Assembly: GCA_963693285.1 (NCBI GenBank)
Contig: OY848926.1
Coordinates: 1,803,001 to 1,867,000 of the forward strand
Reading direction: 5' to 3'
Source of the DNA: Xestospongia muta
Taxonomy: Eukaryota; Porifera; Demospongiae; Haplosclerida; Petrosiidae
DNA: 64,000 nt
Shown here: positions 22,301-35,496 of the stretch, one piece after another
How the letters are laid out: each line of letters starts with the position of its first letter
Position numbering within the stretch: the stretch's first letter is position 1
The notes under the pieces: generated by a model
Told to the model about the DNA's origin: nothing
What the model saw: only the letters and a program-made list of their open reading frames with translations
Databases searched by the model: none
Translations under genes and position numbers: made by a program

Positions 22301-25300
22301 CATCCAGTACTTGGAGGACAAGCTAATTCTTCAAAGTTGACGAGTATTTTCCAGTACTTACAATATTCAGTTCAACACCACACTGATGTAACTAGTACAC
22401 AAATGATACAACTAGTGGAAGAGATAGCTAGTATGGATCACACAGCTTATGACAGTTTTGTCTGTTATATATTCGGTGATGGACGTAATGAACACTATAT
22501 GTATTGTAACGATCATCATTTTGTCAATATCTATGAACTAGTAGACAAAGTACAACAGTGTCCTACACTTCAAGGAAAACCAAAACTATTTTTCATTAAC
22601 ATTAATCGACATCATCATATTAAACAAACTCCTCCACCTATTCCATACAAGATTGGCTCAGATACATTCATATTGTGGTCAACTCAAAAAGGAAAAAGAG
22701 TCGACACCAATAAAAGTGGAAGCACATTTACATTAGCTTTAAAAGATGTCTTTAAATTCAAATCCAAATACACTGACCTCCTGTCAATGGCAACAATTGA
22801 AGTACCTACTATTATCAGTACGATTCCTCCACACATTTCTAAAATAACGGGAATGATTTCAGGACGCTGTAGTCAAGTTGAGTCTCAATTAAAATGTAAA
22901 GTTTTCTTTTTTGATGAAGATGAAGTACCTGGTAGGTATACTACACTATTTGTTATCTCATTATATGATCACTGATTGTTTTACAGATTATTCTGGTTTA
23001 CTGGACCATGCCCTTAATGAAGGCTATGTCATTGTTAAGTGGACCAAACTTATCTTGTCTGGTGCCCCAGCTACTGGAAAGTCCTCCATTTTGAGACTCC
23101 TGCTCTGTGAAGATCCACCTGATAACCACCATAGTACTCCTGTAATCAAAGCACCTGAAGTAAGGAAAGTAGAGATTGCTGGTCTTGTAGCAGGAGAAGA
23201 ATCAGCTGGTTCATCTACCCAGTTTTGGTGTAAGGTAGACTATGAGTCTCTAAAAGCAATGGTTGTTAGAACAATGAAAGGAGGTATCAAGTCTCGATCA
23301 TTAGAAGGAGAAGATGTAGACAACAGTTTACAGGATGATGAATCTGATGATGACAGCTTTGATGATGATAATGAAGTAGATGATAGTGCTACAGTTACCA
23401 CAACTACCAAAGAAACCCTTCAACCTACAAAAACTATATCCTCTCCAGCAAGGGAAGAGGTTACTCAACTATTACATACTGCACCAAAGTCTACTGAGCT
23501 TTATAACACTCACTGGATCTATGCTATAGATTCTGGAGGTCAGGCTGCATTCCTAGACATTGCTCCTGCTCTGCTACATTATAATCCAGTCAACATTCTT
23601 ACACTTAAGTTAAATGAGAAGCTCCAAGATAAACCAAAATTTTACTTCAGTATCAGAGGAAAACAAATTGGTGAACCAGTGGAACGACAGATGACACACC
23701 TACAACTTCTTGAAGCATCGTTCCGTTCACTAGCATCTGTAAGTCCACCTAATCTTCGTAACATTTATATCAAGATTTCCCACAAAGAGCCTCACTTTAT
23801 AGTATTGGGAACATACTATGATAAGATTGGTGAGTGTAGTGAGTCACTAGATGAGAAAGATGCTACCCTTTGGTCCACTTTGGAGCGATTTAGTGAGATG
23901 AGACTAGACTATCGTGAATTTAGAGAGAAAGTGATCTTTCCTATCAATGCAATTGCCAGAGGTAATGATGAGACTAAAATGGCTAATTCCATTCGTAAGA
24001 TGATATGTGATCATTACATTGAAGCAGAAATCCCAGCTCGATGGTTCTTGTTCCAGCTAGATTTAGACCAACTACACAAAACCTCTAATACCATGATCAT
24101 TAGCAAATCAAAATGTTTGGAAGTTGGTGCAGCTTTGAATATGAATGTTAGTGATGTCAAAGCAGCATTATTGTATTATCATGATTTGACCATCTTCTTG
24201 TACTTTCACAAAGTCCTCCCTGATGTAGTCTTTCTACATCCACAACCACTCTTCAATAAATTGTCTGAGTTGATCAGCATCTCTTTTGTTGATGCTGCTG
24301 AGCATTTACAGAGTGAAGGTATCCGTCTTCCTCCACAAGCTCACAAACAACTTAAGAATAAAGGAATCTTTGAAAAAGGGTTGCTGGAATCATGTCTGTC
24401 TGAAGGGTTTTCTGCTATATTTTCAGTAGAAGATTTTCTAAAGTTAATGGAAGATGTATTTATCATTGCATCTCTGCCTCAAACTCAGTTAGATAAGTCC
24501 ATGTACTTTCTTCCAAGTGTTCTTCCTACTGTTACTCTCTCAGAGAGTTCAATAGCTGATATATTTAAAGCTAATACAGATCCTCTCATTCTAACGTGGG
24601 ATATGAAGTCACTCCCTCAAGGTCTCTTTCCTGCTTTAGTTGTCAACCTTCTCAGTCGTAAATCTTCACCACAGTTTGATCTTGAGTCATCATCATCTGG
24701 TAATCTACAATATCGTAATGCTATCTGTCTAACATGTACTGGTCTGGGAGGTGCAGTTCTATTAGTAGATGCTATTTATTGGCTGGAGATATATTACTCT
24801 GGACCAGCAGAGAAATGCTATGTTATTCGAAAATCGATCAAAGAAGGAATTGATGCTGTTGTCAAGAAATTTCGATATAAGCCAATTCTTTCAATAGTTC
24901 AAGAGAACTTTCATTGTACAATTCATAAAACAAGTGATCATCTTTGTTGTCCAAATGATACAAAGAAGAAGGTGACATGTTGTGATGATGGTGCTTCTGT
25001 AGATGATATCAACCCATTACGTCAAGGTGTCTGGCTAAAAGAAATGGTTACTGATAATCTTACTACTGATCAAGGTTAGTAATCCTATGTGTTGTATTAC
25101 ATTAATAAACTGATAATTTCAAACTGAGTCTATTTGATAAGATTGTATTATAAGTTTATTAATGATTAATTGTAATCACATTTTTTAATAAACTGACTCT
25201 GAGTTAATTTTAATACAATCTATTAAAACTGATCTATAATATTAAATGACTTGTTTTGTTTGATTATAGTCTTTCTCAATCAAGAAGACAATAACATTCA

Positions 25301-25937
25301 AGAAGATACTCTAACTCTTCATCAAAGTGAGTTTGTGAATACTTATAGAACTTTGACACTGCTTTCAACAAAGTGTTATCAAAGAGAAGTGACAATGTTA
25401 CATTTGAGATATAGTTCTGACTTATATGGTTGGTTTAGCTTACTTTAATAGAAGTAACAAGATTCCCAGTCTGAGATGTAGTAGAACTGATGTTAACCAG
25501 AAAAATGAATTTAGTTTTCTTTAAAATTGGTCCATTTACAGTAATATCATGTGGTCACCTAACTATCTGTATGTAACTAATGTTATAAATAACTATATTG
25601 TCATAATGGAATAATTAATAGCTGATATTTATTTATTTTCTTATTATGTACAGCACATTACTCAGGCATAATGGAGGATGTACAAGAAATAGCTGTTGAT
25701 TATAAAAAACTAGCAACTGCTTTAAAGTTACCAATTACTACAGTAAGATCTATTGAATATCATCGTAGAAATTCTCCTCCTTGTGATGCTCTAAGTGATG
25801 TGATTACTGAGTGGTTAAAGTGGAACTGTGATTGTAAGACTTCAGAGGGATATCCTAACAGACGATGGTTAGTGAATGCTGTGAAATCTATTAACAATGA
25901 ACTTGGTACTAGATTAGAGGAAAAGTACAATGTTTAA
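19346..25937 (+). CDS. CAP-Gly / pseudocaspase / Roc-COR / Death protein, copy A
   Basis: Exons are 19346..19375, 19811..19869, 20540..20765, 22085..22931, 22987..25074 and 25654..25937, with all phases matching; 1,177 aa. A degenerate CAP-Gly spans about 35-150 (GTVRWLGTLPPVGD...FTCPKGHGVFLP). A caspase-like fold spans about 161-387. Its p20 core runs HGIALVVV...YDSFVCYIFGDG...GKPKLFFININR, and its p10 core SDTFILWSTQ...CKVFFF. The catalytic His position is Asp237 and the Cys position Asn279, so it is a pseudo-protease. The Roc GTPase has P-loop GAPATGKS (413-420) and DSGGQ (569-573). A COR region follows (about 700-960), then a Cys/His tail (HCTIHKTSDHLC) and a Death domain (about 1090-1177). 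An acidic linker (DESDDDSFDDD) lies inside Roc. A 57-nt exon (25270..25326) and a second Death exon (26645..26988) are both phase-compatible alternatives. Confidence 0.9.
19505..19695. repeat. Foldback element in intron 1 of ROCO copy A
   Basis: Long imperfect inverted repeat. The outer arms are agcagctcaagagaatgaa and its near-complement ending ttctcttgagctact; the inner arms are cccatttcta...gtagatca and tgatctac...agaaatggg. The transcript could form a ~190-nt hairpin. Copies are in B (29272-29461) and D (50851-51040) but not in C or E. Confidence 0.8.
19914..20363. mobile_element. hAT-type transposon derivative in intron 2 of copy A
   Basis: The element is 19922..20355, flanked by the 8-bp target duplication GTAACAAT (19914-19921, 20356-20363). 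Its terminal repeats are CAGAGTTGGGGCTGATTAC and CAGGGTTGGGGCTGATTAC. The empty site, with one GTAACAAT, is in ROCO copies B, C, D and E. An internal stretch around 20180-20278 translates to GKIFRSERCRVTDELFEKLM, the C-terminal dimerisation end of hAT transposases, so this is a deleted derivative of a hAT element rather than an unrelated MITE. Subterminal regions are rich in short gtaatcataatcg repeats. Confidence 0.9.
20911..21698. mobile_element. TTAA-flanked element (piggyBac-like MITE candidate) in intron 3 of copy A
   Basis: Present only in copy A. TTAA (20911-20914 and 21695-21698) flanks ends CCTCGCTGTG and, inverted, CCTTGCTGTG. No coding capacity is visible. The empty sites in the other copies also lack about 17 bp of left flank, so the boundary evidence is weaker than for the hAT element. 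Confidence 0.45.
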
Positions 25938-26325
25938 AACATAGTAATATGACTGTGTTATCTCCTATGTTTTGTTAAAGTTTTGTTTGTTAATAACTTA
26001 CTTTTGTTTTAAAATGTTTCTATTTTCAGAAATCCTATTTGAGTATTTTAAATAATTATGTAATTAAATATTTTAATAAAAGAGAATGTTCTTTATCATT
26101 TGAAAATAAACCACTAATTGACAACAATTGACAACATATTATCTGTGTTGTGTGGGAGTGGCTAACATTTTTACTTGTACACTGACCTATGTAGCCTCAG
26201 TTCTATTTATAGTAACACTAACTATTAATATCACTATATTATAGTAGATAGATCTTGTATATACTACAACTTTATATATAGAATTATGACACTATATATG
26301 AAGTAATAATAAGTAATAATATATA
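25938..26325. other. Intergenic / 3' region after copy A
   Basis: AT-rich, with no supported exon. It contains the likely 3' UTR of copy A (aataaa-like strings near 26077 and 26105). Confidence 0.5.
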
Positions 26326-26988
26326 ATCTTCACCACAGTTTGATCTTGAGTCATCATTATCTGGTAATCTACAATATCGTAAATGCTATCCAGCTATCAT
26401 GTATTGGACCAGGAGGTGCAGTTCTATTGGTTGATACTATTTATTGGCTGGAGATATATTACTCTGGTCCTTCTTCTAAATGCTGTGTTATTCGACATTC
26501 AATTCACAAGTTTATAATAGAATATCAATTTTTCCATTACTTAGTACACGTCATTTCTTTTAATGTCATTATCAAATACTAAGAGTAGTTACATATCTAT
26601 TATATTATAATATTTGTGACTATGTCCTCTATCTCTTTAAACAGATATCTCTGTCATCTTAAAGAAAGTACCTGCTATTTATGACCTACTTTGTCAATTA
26701 AAACCTATTGAGTATGAGTGGGAGATAATTGGAGTAGCACTTGAAGTGGAATATAATGTTTTAGAGAGTTTATCTCGAAGTAACAAAGTAGACAGTACAA
26801 GATTACATGAGGTCCTTAAAAGTTGGATGAATACCATGTCAAGTGATGTTACTTGGGAAACAATTATTGAAGCTCTTGAAGCACCTGTTCTCAACCATAA
26901 TTTAACAGCTGGAAAGATACGACAGTTTTTGAGTGATCCAAAGACATACTCCAAATATCAACGTAAGAGTGACTTTATCCGACAATAA
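26326..26988 (+). pseudogene. Orphan ROCO fragment plus intact Death exon
   Basis: 26326-26502 matches the 3' part of ROCO exon 5 of copy D, but an extra A (cgtaaatgct for cgtaatgct) shifts the frame. The sequence then jumps about 450 bp to copy D's last intron. The Death exon 26645..26988 is open and has an acceptor in the same phase as copy A exon 5. It begins DISVILKKVPAIYDLL and ends YQRKSDFIRQ. It is either the remnant of a deleted ROCO copy or an alternative terminal exon for copy A. Confidence 0.75.
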
Positions 26989-27329
26989 ACATTTGATTTA
27001 ACTTTAAAGTTTAGTTCATTTGTTTGACATTGTAGTTGTTACTTTTTGTACTTTTATTAATAAACTTATTGCTGACTTTTACAATTTTTCTGCTACTTCA
27101 TAGTGTTCTCTTTCCTTATTTGATTAGTTTTGTAAAAGTGTGATTAGTATTTTAAAAAAAGCATTTTTCAAACCATTATTTTAACAAGTACTATATCATT
27201 AATATTATGTGGATAGATGATATCTCTAACACTATGAACTTGATGTAAAATGTTATATACTATTATAAGTCTGTCCAACATAATCTCCTGATCATACTAT
27301 TAACATATGGTACAACTACTAGTATTGGT
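26989..27329. other. Intergenic stretch after the orphan Death exon
   Basis: Repeated in diverged form after copies B, C and D (strings such as acaagtactatatcattaatatta). No gene is seen. Confidence 0.5.
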
Positions 27330-29033
27330 AGCATATGGGACTGGAGCTGGATAACTAGTGGACTAGGTCTGAGGATAAAAAAGGGATTAGATTGGTCTTT
27401 AATATGAGTATCCTATAGGAAGAGATCAGTTAAGAATATAACTTGTGTTCTCTTACCTTGTATGACTTCTTTGTGGTTACTACATTATCTTAATACCACA
27501 CCTCTCCTTCTCTAGAAGTTCAGCCATTAAAATCATAGTCAATAGATTGAGGAGAAAGGTAATTATAGATGTGTTGATTAGGAGTTAAAAAAGAGGACAC
27601 CATGTTGTAATGATCAACATATCTACTGGCTAAAATAAGAGAGTTCAAGTTAAGGTCAGTACCATATTCTGAAGGTTCACAGGATGGGTAGTCACACCCA
27701 ATCTCTCTCTCACCTTTTCCTTCATTATCAACTACCCACACTTTACTTGCTGATGAAGTCAACTTATCATGTACTTTCTCCATCAGATCACTCACCAAAT
27801 CAACCACACCCACTCTTACTGTAGTCTTAGTACCATCAGCAAAATGTACAGGAACAGTCAAACCTAACAATATCAATATATATTGAGTTATTACAATTAT
27901 AGTAATGTTGTTATTAATAATGAGTTATATACTCACCAACAAGTACCAGCTGTAAACAGTATTAGGTAACTAAGTAATATAGACCATCTATCTGTCCATT
28001 CATTATTCCATCTGTCCATTTGTCACTCATTTATCCATTTATCTTTCTATTCGTCCATTCTACTATCCATTATTCAAATGATCTTACATCATCTTCAATA
28101 TCATCTTCTAATAATATTCTTTTTAACAATTTCTTTTCTTGTTCTTCACTCAATACAGTATCTCTGACCTCTAATTTAGACCAATATGATCTAATATAAC
28201 GTAATCGACGAACCCAATATCTCATAAGATCTGGAGTCTATAACATATGATATTAACATAATATATAGAGAGGGTAGTTTACCTCTGCTAAAAGATTATA
28301 GACTACTTCTTCTCCACGTGGTAATAGTTTAATGACAGTAAACCCACAATTAATATGATGTTTCTTTGGTACTCTATTAAAAACTGATTCTGTAATATCC
28401 TTTACCTGATGTGTGTGTGTGTGTGTGTGTGTGTGATATTGAAAGTGAAACAGTCTAATTTTATAAAGTGACTATAAACAATCTATCATTTGTTGGTTAT
28501 TTGTGTCTTCATCAATTCATTCATCCATCAAACTATCCATCCATCCATTCATCCACTCATTCATCCATTCATCTTCAAGGTATGCATCCATAACATACTC
28601 TTAATAAGCGTACAACATTCAATGGTTCTTTTTCTGATTTATAATCATCTTTTTTAGCATAATATTGTAATTTGTCACGATGGACCTATATAAGTACAAA
28701 TGGATCAATAGGTCACTAAATGGACAGATGTTGTAATAATGGATGGACAAATGAAGAGGTACTTACAACAAAAAATAGTTTTTGCCATTTTGATAAAACA
28801 GCTCTTGTTTTTTGTTTTAACAGTTCTCCTTCAATATGGGGGGGAGCTTTGTCCTAAGAGTAGAGAATATAATAACTTATCACTTAATAACACATTATAA
28901 CACTAATATTTTAATGAATGTTGCAAGATCACTTGTTATATATTATGATAACTTCAATATAACAGATACTAGTACGCCATTTACTATAAAAACTTACTAA
29001 ATCTGGTTCAATTTCAAGTTCAGATACAGCCAT
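27330..29033 (-). pseudogene. RUSC-like fragment, 5' exons only (copy 2)
   Basis: Exons 1-5 are intact and in phase: 29033..28998, 28853..28767, 28685..28599, 28405..28283 and 28237..28088 (the PH domain). Most of exon 6 and the 12-nt microexon are deleted near 27925. Exon 8 (27863..27714) is one base longer than in the 49 kb copy, so the frame breaks. Linker, RUN and SH3 exons are absent. Downstream (27330-27720) are exon-like pieces on the minus strand reading YVDHYNMVSSFLTPNQHIYN and DTHIKDQSNPFFILRPSPL, which may be the tail of a diverged paralogue. Confidence 0.75.
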
Positions 29034-29112
29034 CTTTAGTAATGACCAGTCGATGGGCTTCTCTAACAATTTCCTGCGTTCCTTAACATTTCCTGTTCTT
29101 ATTGACCACACA
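29034..29112. promoter_or_regulatory. Head-to-head promoter, RUSC-like fragment / ROCO copy B
   Basis: 79 bp between divergent start codons. The TTCC-rich block is retained, but the aggggctaattatagggg segment of copies A and D, with its kappaB-like site, is deleted. Confidence 0.45.
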
Positions 29113-32100
29113 ATGGCTGAACAACAAGACAAACCTCTTACTGTAAGTTCTCTACTAACTAGTTAAATGTGATTGTAAGGACTTTTATAAATATTTTAAA
29201 TACCACAACTCATTTTTATAAGTAGCCCTATAATTTATTTATACAACATTTATTTAGTTTAACATAGAAATAGCAGCTCAAGAGAATGAAGGGCTGCAAC
29301 CATCTATCTAGCTCCTCCCATTTCTACATGTAGATCATAGATATTAGACTTATTTAGTTTATCCATAGGTATTGTAATATCTGTGATCTACCCATAGAAA
29401 TGGGAGGGGCTGGGTAGACAAGGTTGCAATCCTTTGTAGTTGTTCATTCTCTTGAGCTACTTTTAACATTAAGTGATTACTGATGTGTAGTCTAAATGTG
29501 TTTATCATAGATAATATTAGTTCATGACTTCATCTATAACTTCATATCATAGTTATTAGTTCTATATCATTTTAGACTGATGATCATTCTGTTGTTAAGA
29601 AGAATGTTACATATCAAGTACCTACTACTACACAGTAAGTACCAGTATATATAAGATGACTAGTGAGATGTTACTATAGTAACAATATGTATCATCCTTG
29701 TATAGAGAGTATTAATAGAGTGTTCCAATTAGAAATATTAATAGTGTGTAATGATGTAGTACTTAGTACATGTTGTATACAGTATGACAGACAAAGTATA
29801 TTCCATCTACTATATCCTCTATAATGTATTGTATGATCACTGATATTATCTTGTATTGTCAGACTATCAGTGTCTTTGCCATTCATTGATGAAGCCATCC
29901 TTCTCTCTGTGGGAGATAGAGTATTTATACCAGTAGAGTTTTGGAAGTATGTAGCTGGATATGTTAATAAAAAGCGTAGAAGAGGACTTCCTTGGTTATT
30001 GCCTGAAGTTGATATCACTGGTACAGTGAGATGGTTAGGAACATTACCTCCTGTTGGTAACACTCAATATTTTGCTGGAATAGAAACAGTGAGTATATAT
30101 ACATGTATTTGTAATGTTGACTGAGTAAGTCTCATATCACTAGTGGTTTGAGTTTGATGTTATATGTTGTAATTTTAATGAGTTTTAGTTTTAAAGATTG
30201 TGTCACATGTAGTAATAAGTAATAGCTGATGTGTGTTTAAATGTTCAGATCACATAATAATGTTATATATACAAATTAAGAATGACATTTCAAGTCTGGA
30301 CTTAAACATTATTTACCTAATAGATTTATTTTATGAACAATGACATTTTATATACATAAGTTATAATTGAGTAATTAAAAGCAGATATTAAGTCACTTCT
30401 ATTAATATCTCTACAAATTAATGTCCTCTTTATTGGATGTTAATAATTTAACTATATCATTCACAAATGACAAACTCATTCAAATGTTATAATGTACTAG
30501 ATCATTGTAATAACAATGATACCTCCTAGGTGATCATATATATGTATAGTAATTAATATAGAGTGTAAAACATTATGTCATAATTTCCTCTGTTATCTTT
30601 TAATAGGACACTCCAGTTGCTACAGATAATAAGTATCCTAGTGGTTACTATGGTGATGTTTCTTGTTTTACTTGTCCTAAAGGACATGGAGTTTTCCTTC
30701 CTGTGGAGTGTGTTGTTCGTTACTCTAAAAATCTAAAAGAGACACCAACACCAGCTTATCCTATGAATGCCAGACCACATGGTATTGCATTGATTGTTGT
30801 AAAGGAAAATCTTTTTGATGGTCATCCATATGAAGGAGTACAAGCTGATTCTTCAAAGTTAACAAGTATTTTCCAGTACTTACAATATTCTGTTCAACAC
30901 CACACTAATGTTACTAGTACACAAATGATACAACTAGTGGAAGAGATAGCTAGTAAGGATCACACAGCTTATGATAGCTTTATCTGTTGTATGTCTGGTG
31001 TTGGACGTAATGACCACTATATGCAATGTAATGATCATCAGTATGTCAATATCTATGAACTAGTAGACAAAGTACAGCAGTGTCCTACACTTCAAGGAAA
31101 GCCAAAACTATTTTTTATTGACATTCATCGACATCAATCTAAACGAGCTCCTCCACCTACTCCATACAAGATTGGCTCAGATACATTCATATTGTGGTCA
31201 ACTCAAAGAGAGAAAAAAGCTGGCATCTTTTTTAGTGCCAATAACAATGGGAGTTTGCTTACATTAACTTTAGAGGATGTCTTCAAATTCAAATCAAAAC
31301 ACAATGACCTCCTGTCAATGGCAACAATTGAAGTACCTACTATTATCAGTATGATTCCTCCAAACATTTCCAAAAATACAAGAATGATTACAGGATTTTG
31401 TAGTGAAGTTGAGTCTCAATTAAAATATAAAGTTTTCTTTTTTAATGAAGATGAAGTACCTGGTAAGTATACTACACTATTTGTTATCTCATTATATGAT
31501 CACTGATTGTTTTACAGATTATTCTGGTTTACTGAACCATGCCCTCAATGAAGGTTATGTCATTGTTAAGTGGACCAAACTTATCTTGTCTGGTGCCCCA
31601 GCTACTGGAAAGTCCTCCATTTTGAGACTCCTGGTTGGTGAAGATCCACCTGATAACCACCATAGTACTCCTGTCATCAAAGCACCTGAAGTAAGGAAAG
31701 TAGATATTGCTGGTCTTGTAGCAGGTGGAGAGTCAACTGGTTCATCTACTCAGTTTTGGTGTAAGGTAGACTATGAGTCTCTAAAAGCAATGGTTGTTAG
31801 AACCATGAAAGGAGGTATCAAGTCTCAATCATTAGAAGGAGAAGATGTAGACAGCAGTTTAGAGGATGATGAATCTGATGAGGAGAGCTTTGATGATGAG
31901 AATGAAGTTGGTGATAGTGCTGCAGTAACCACACCTACCAAAGAAACCCCTCAGTCTACAGAAAGTATATCCTCTCCAGCAAGGGAAGAGGTTACTCAAC
32001 TGTTACATACTGCACCAAAGTCTGCTGAGCTTTACAACACTCACTGGATTTATGCTATAGATTCTGGAGGTCAGGCTGCATTCCTAGACATTGCTCCTGC

Positions 32101-34474
32101 TCTGCTACATTATAATCCAGTCAACATTCTTACACTTAAGTTAAATGAGAAGCTCCAAGACAAACCAAAATTTTACTTCAGTATCAGAGGAAAACAAATT
32201 GGTGAACCAGTGGAACGACAGATGACACACCTACAACTTCTTGAAGCATCATTTCGTTCACTAGCATCTGTAGATCCACCTAATCTTCGTAACATTTATA
32301 TCAAGATTTCCCACAAAGAGCCTCACTTTATAGTACTAGGAACATACTATGATAAGATTGGTGAGTGTAGTGAGTCACTGGATGAGAAAGATGCTACCCT
32401 TTGGTCCACTTTGGAGCGATTTAGTGAGATGAGACTAGACTATCGTGAATTTAGAGAGAAAGTGATCTTTCCTATCAATGCAATTGCCAGAGGTAATGAT
32501 GAGACTAAAATGGCTAATTCCATTCGTGAGATGATATGTGATCATTACATTGAAGCAGAAATCCCAGCTCGATGGTTCTTGTTCCAGCTAGATTTAGACC
32601 AACTACACAAAACCTCTAATACCATGATCATTAGCAAATCAAAATGTTTGGAAGTTGGTGCAGCTTTGAATATGAATGTTAGTGATGTCAAAGCTGCATT
32701 AATGTATTACCATGATTTGACCATCTTCTTGTACTTTCACAAAGTCCTCCCTGATGTAGTCTTTCTACATCCACAACCACTCTTCAATAAATTGTCTGAG
32801 TTGATCAGCATCTCTTTTGCTGATGCTGCTGAGCATTTACAGAGTAAAGGTATCCGTCTTCCTCCACAAGCTCACAAACAACTTAAGAATAAAGGAATCT
32901 TTGAAAAAGGGTTGCTGGAATCATGTCTGTCTGAAGGGTTTTCTGCTATATTTTCAGTAGAAGATTTTCTAAAGTTAATGGAAGATGTATTTATCATTGC
33001 ATCTCTACCTCAAACTCAGTCAGATAAGTCCATGTACTTTCTTCCAAGTGTTCTTCCTACTGTTACTCTCTCAGAGAGTTCAAGAGCTGATGTATTTAAA
33101 GCTAATACAGATCCTCTCATTCTAACGTGGGATATGAAGTCACTCCCTCGAGGTCTCTTTCCTGCTTTGGTTGTCAACCTTCTCAGTCGTAAATCTTCAC
33201 CACAGTTTGATCTTGAGTCATCATCATCTGGTAATCCGCAATATCGTAATGCTATCCAGCTATCATGTATTGGACCAGGAGGTGCAGTTCTATTGGTTGA
33301 TGCTATTTATTGGCTGGAGATATATTACTCTGGTCCTTCTTCTAAATGCTGTGTTATTCGATATTCAGTTAAAGAAGGAATCAAAGCTGTTGTGAAGAAG
33401 TTCCAGTACAAGGTTACTCTATCAATACCTCAAGAGTGTTTTCGTTGTACGATACATAAAACTAGCGATCATCTTTGTCATCTTAATGAAGATCAAGAAA
33501 GTATGACATGTTGTAATAATAGTGCATTAATGACTAATATCGACCAGTCGCGTCAAACACCATGGCTCATGGATCTGACTAGCTCAGACAACCTAATTAA
33601 AGGTTTGTAATTATTATATTGTGTTAATGTACTGATCCCAAAGTGAATTGTGTTATTTTAATTATTATATATAATATTAAATGTTAGTTTTCCCTAATAC
33701 AATCATAGTCACATGTTGTGGTATCATATAAAGTAGAAAAATTCAATTAAATATGTCACACTTTATAAATTTGAGTATTATTTTTGACACCACCCACTTT
33801 TTTCACTGTAAAGTCTATTTATAGATACATGATGTTGGTATATGAGGTGTTAAATTCAATTACCCTAACCACACCTTATGAATTTATAATTACATATCCA
33901 CAACTTGACTTATTACAATAACTTACTGTTAAACTATAGTTCCCATAAAAGGAGAGTTTAATTTATAATCCTAAGACCATATACCATCATATATAAACTA
34001 AACCATTGGTCTATATAATGGACTTAATTTATACTTCATTCTTTCAATATTACTTCCATTTACAATGTTCTAATATTGTGTACTCCTTAATTGTTTGTGA
34101 CTGTATCTTTTATCTCCCTATAAACAGATATATCTGCAATCATGAAAAAAGTACCTGTTCCTCGTGACCTACTTGATCTATTAGTTTGTATCAAACATAA
34201 ATGGAAAATGATTGGAGTAGCACTCGAAGTTGAACACAGTGATTTGGAGAGTCTGTCTCATAGCAACAAGGATGACAGTACACGACTATATGAGGTACTT
34301 ATTGAGGGCTGGATGAGTACCATGTCAACTGACGTTACTTGGGAAACAATTATTGCAGCTATTGAAGGATCTATTGTTAGTCAAAAATCAACAGCTATCA
34401 AGATACGACAGTTTCTAAGTGAACCTAAGGTATATTCTAAATACCTACACAAGAAAGACTTTGTCCGACAGTAA
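29113..34474 (+). CDS. CAP-Gly / pseudocaspase / Roc-COR / Death protein, copy B
   Basis: Exons are 29113..29142, 29576..29634, 29863..30088, 30607..31462, 31518..33602 and 34128..34474; 1,200 aa, all phases consistent. The domain order is as in copy A. The caspase-like segment has SGVGR where the catalytic His should be (Val) and FIDIHRH at the Cys position (His). Its p10 loop is longer than in the other copies (EKKAGIFFSANNNGS). The Roc motifs GAPATGKS and DSGGQ are intact. The exon-5 tail is the IQLSCIGPGGAVL type shared with D and E. The Death exon (DISAIMKKVPVPRDLLD...) is the type shared with E. Promoter and first exon (MAEQQDKPLT) match A and D. Confidence 0.9.
29272..29461. repeat. 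Foldback element in intron 1 of copy B
   Basis: Same inverted repeat as at 19505-19695; it came with the segmental duplication. Confidence 0.75.
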
Positions 34475-35496
34475 ACATTTTGCCTTTAAACTAAACCTCT
34501 AAATTTTGCTACTATCCTTTTAGTATATACTTAAATTTGACTACTTTATGATCTTTTATCTGAAGTATTTTTGAAATATGTTAATTTTGTAATTTTTGTG
34601 TCCATGTCTTTTTATATGTGTTTAGTTTTGTAAAAGTTTAATTATTTTTCAAGAAAAAAGCATTTTTCAATCCATGGTTATGACAAGTACTATCATTAAT
34701 ATTATGTGGATTGATGATATCTCAAGAGTATTTTCACTGTACAATACATAAAACTAATGATCATCTTTGTCGTCTTAATGAAGACCAAAAGAGGGTGACA
34801 TGTTGTAAAGGTTTGTAAAGGTTTGATTATTTTTAAAGAAATAAAAACATTTTTCAACCCATTACTTTAACAAGTACTATATCATTAATATTACATGGAT
34901 AGATGATACCTCTAATACTATGAACTTGATGTAAAATGTTATATACTATTATAACTCTGTCCAATATAATCTCCTGATCACACTGTTCTGTAATACTAGT
35001 ACTAGTATTGGAGCTGGATAACTAGTGGACTGGGTCTGAATAGGAATTAGATTGATGTTTAATATGAGGATCCTAATAAGACCACATTATGGATGTTCAC
35101 TAGCTAAATTACAAATGACTGATATCGACCAGTTACGTCAATCACCATGGCTTATAGAGCTGACTAGCTCAGACAACCTAATTAAAGGTTTGTAATTATT
35201 AGATTGTGTTAATGTACTGATCCCAAAGTGAATTGTATTATTTTAATTATTATATATAACATTAAATGTTAGTTTTTCCTTAATACAATTCATAATCACA
35301 TGTGGTGGTATCATATAAAGTACAAAAATTCAATTAAACATGTCACACTTTATAAATTTGAGTATTATTTCTGACACCCACCCACTTTTCTCACTGTAAA
35401 GTCTATTTATAGATACATGATGTTGGTATATGAAGTGTTAAATCAATTATCCTAATCACACCTTATGAATTTATAATTACATATCCACAACTTGAC
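34475..35496. pseudogene. Spacer with ROCO exon-5 tail fragments and a RUSC-paralogue tail piece
   Basis: 34728-34815 and 35110-35190 are plus-strand pieces of the 3' end of ROCO exon 5 (the CTIHKTNDHLC region; DIDQLRQSPWLIELTSSDN). The second ends in its own AAAG|gtttgt donor. Between them, around 35030-35080, is a minus-strand remnant like the last exon seen at 27.4 and 56.0 kb. The pieces are not connected in frame. Confidence 0.65.

Noticed and set aside
22181..22975. Active caspase
   Set aside because: The fold motifs are there, but His and Cys are replaced in all copies.
22911..25079. Separate gene starting upstream of the Roc domain (in-frame MMKMKYLVG...)
   Set aside because: The upstream part is a 55-bp intron (gtaggt...ttttacag). 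Phase and conserved junctions in all five copies show that exon 4 splices to exon 5.
33171..33395. Small open frames nested in ROCO exon 5 (also 54561-54785)
   Set aside because: Alternative-frame shadows of the coding exon.
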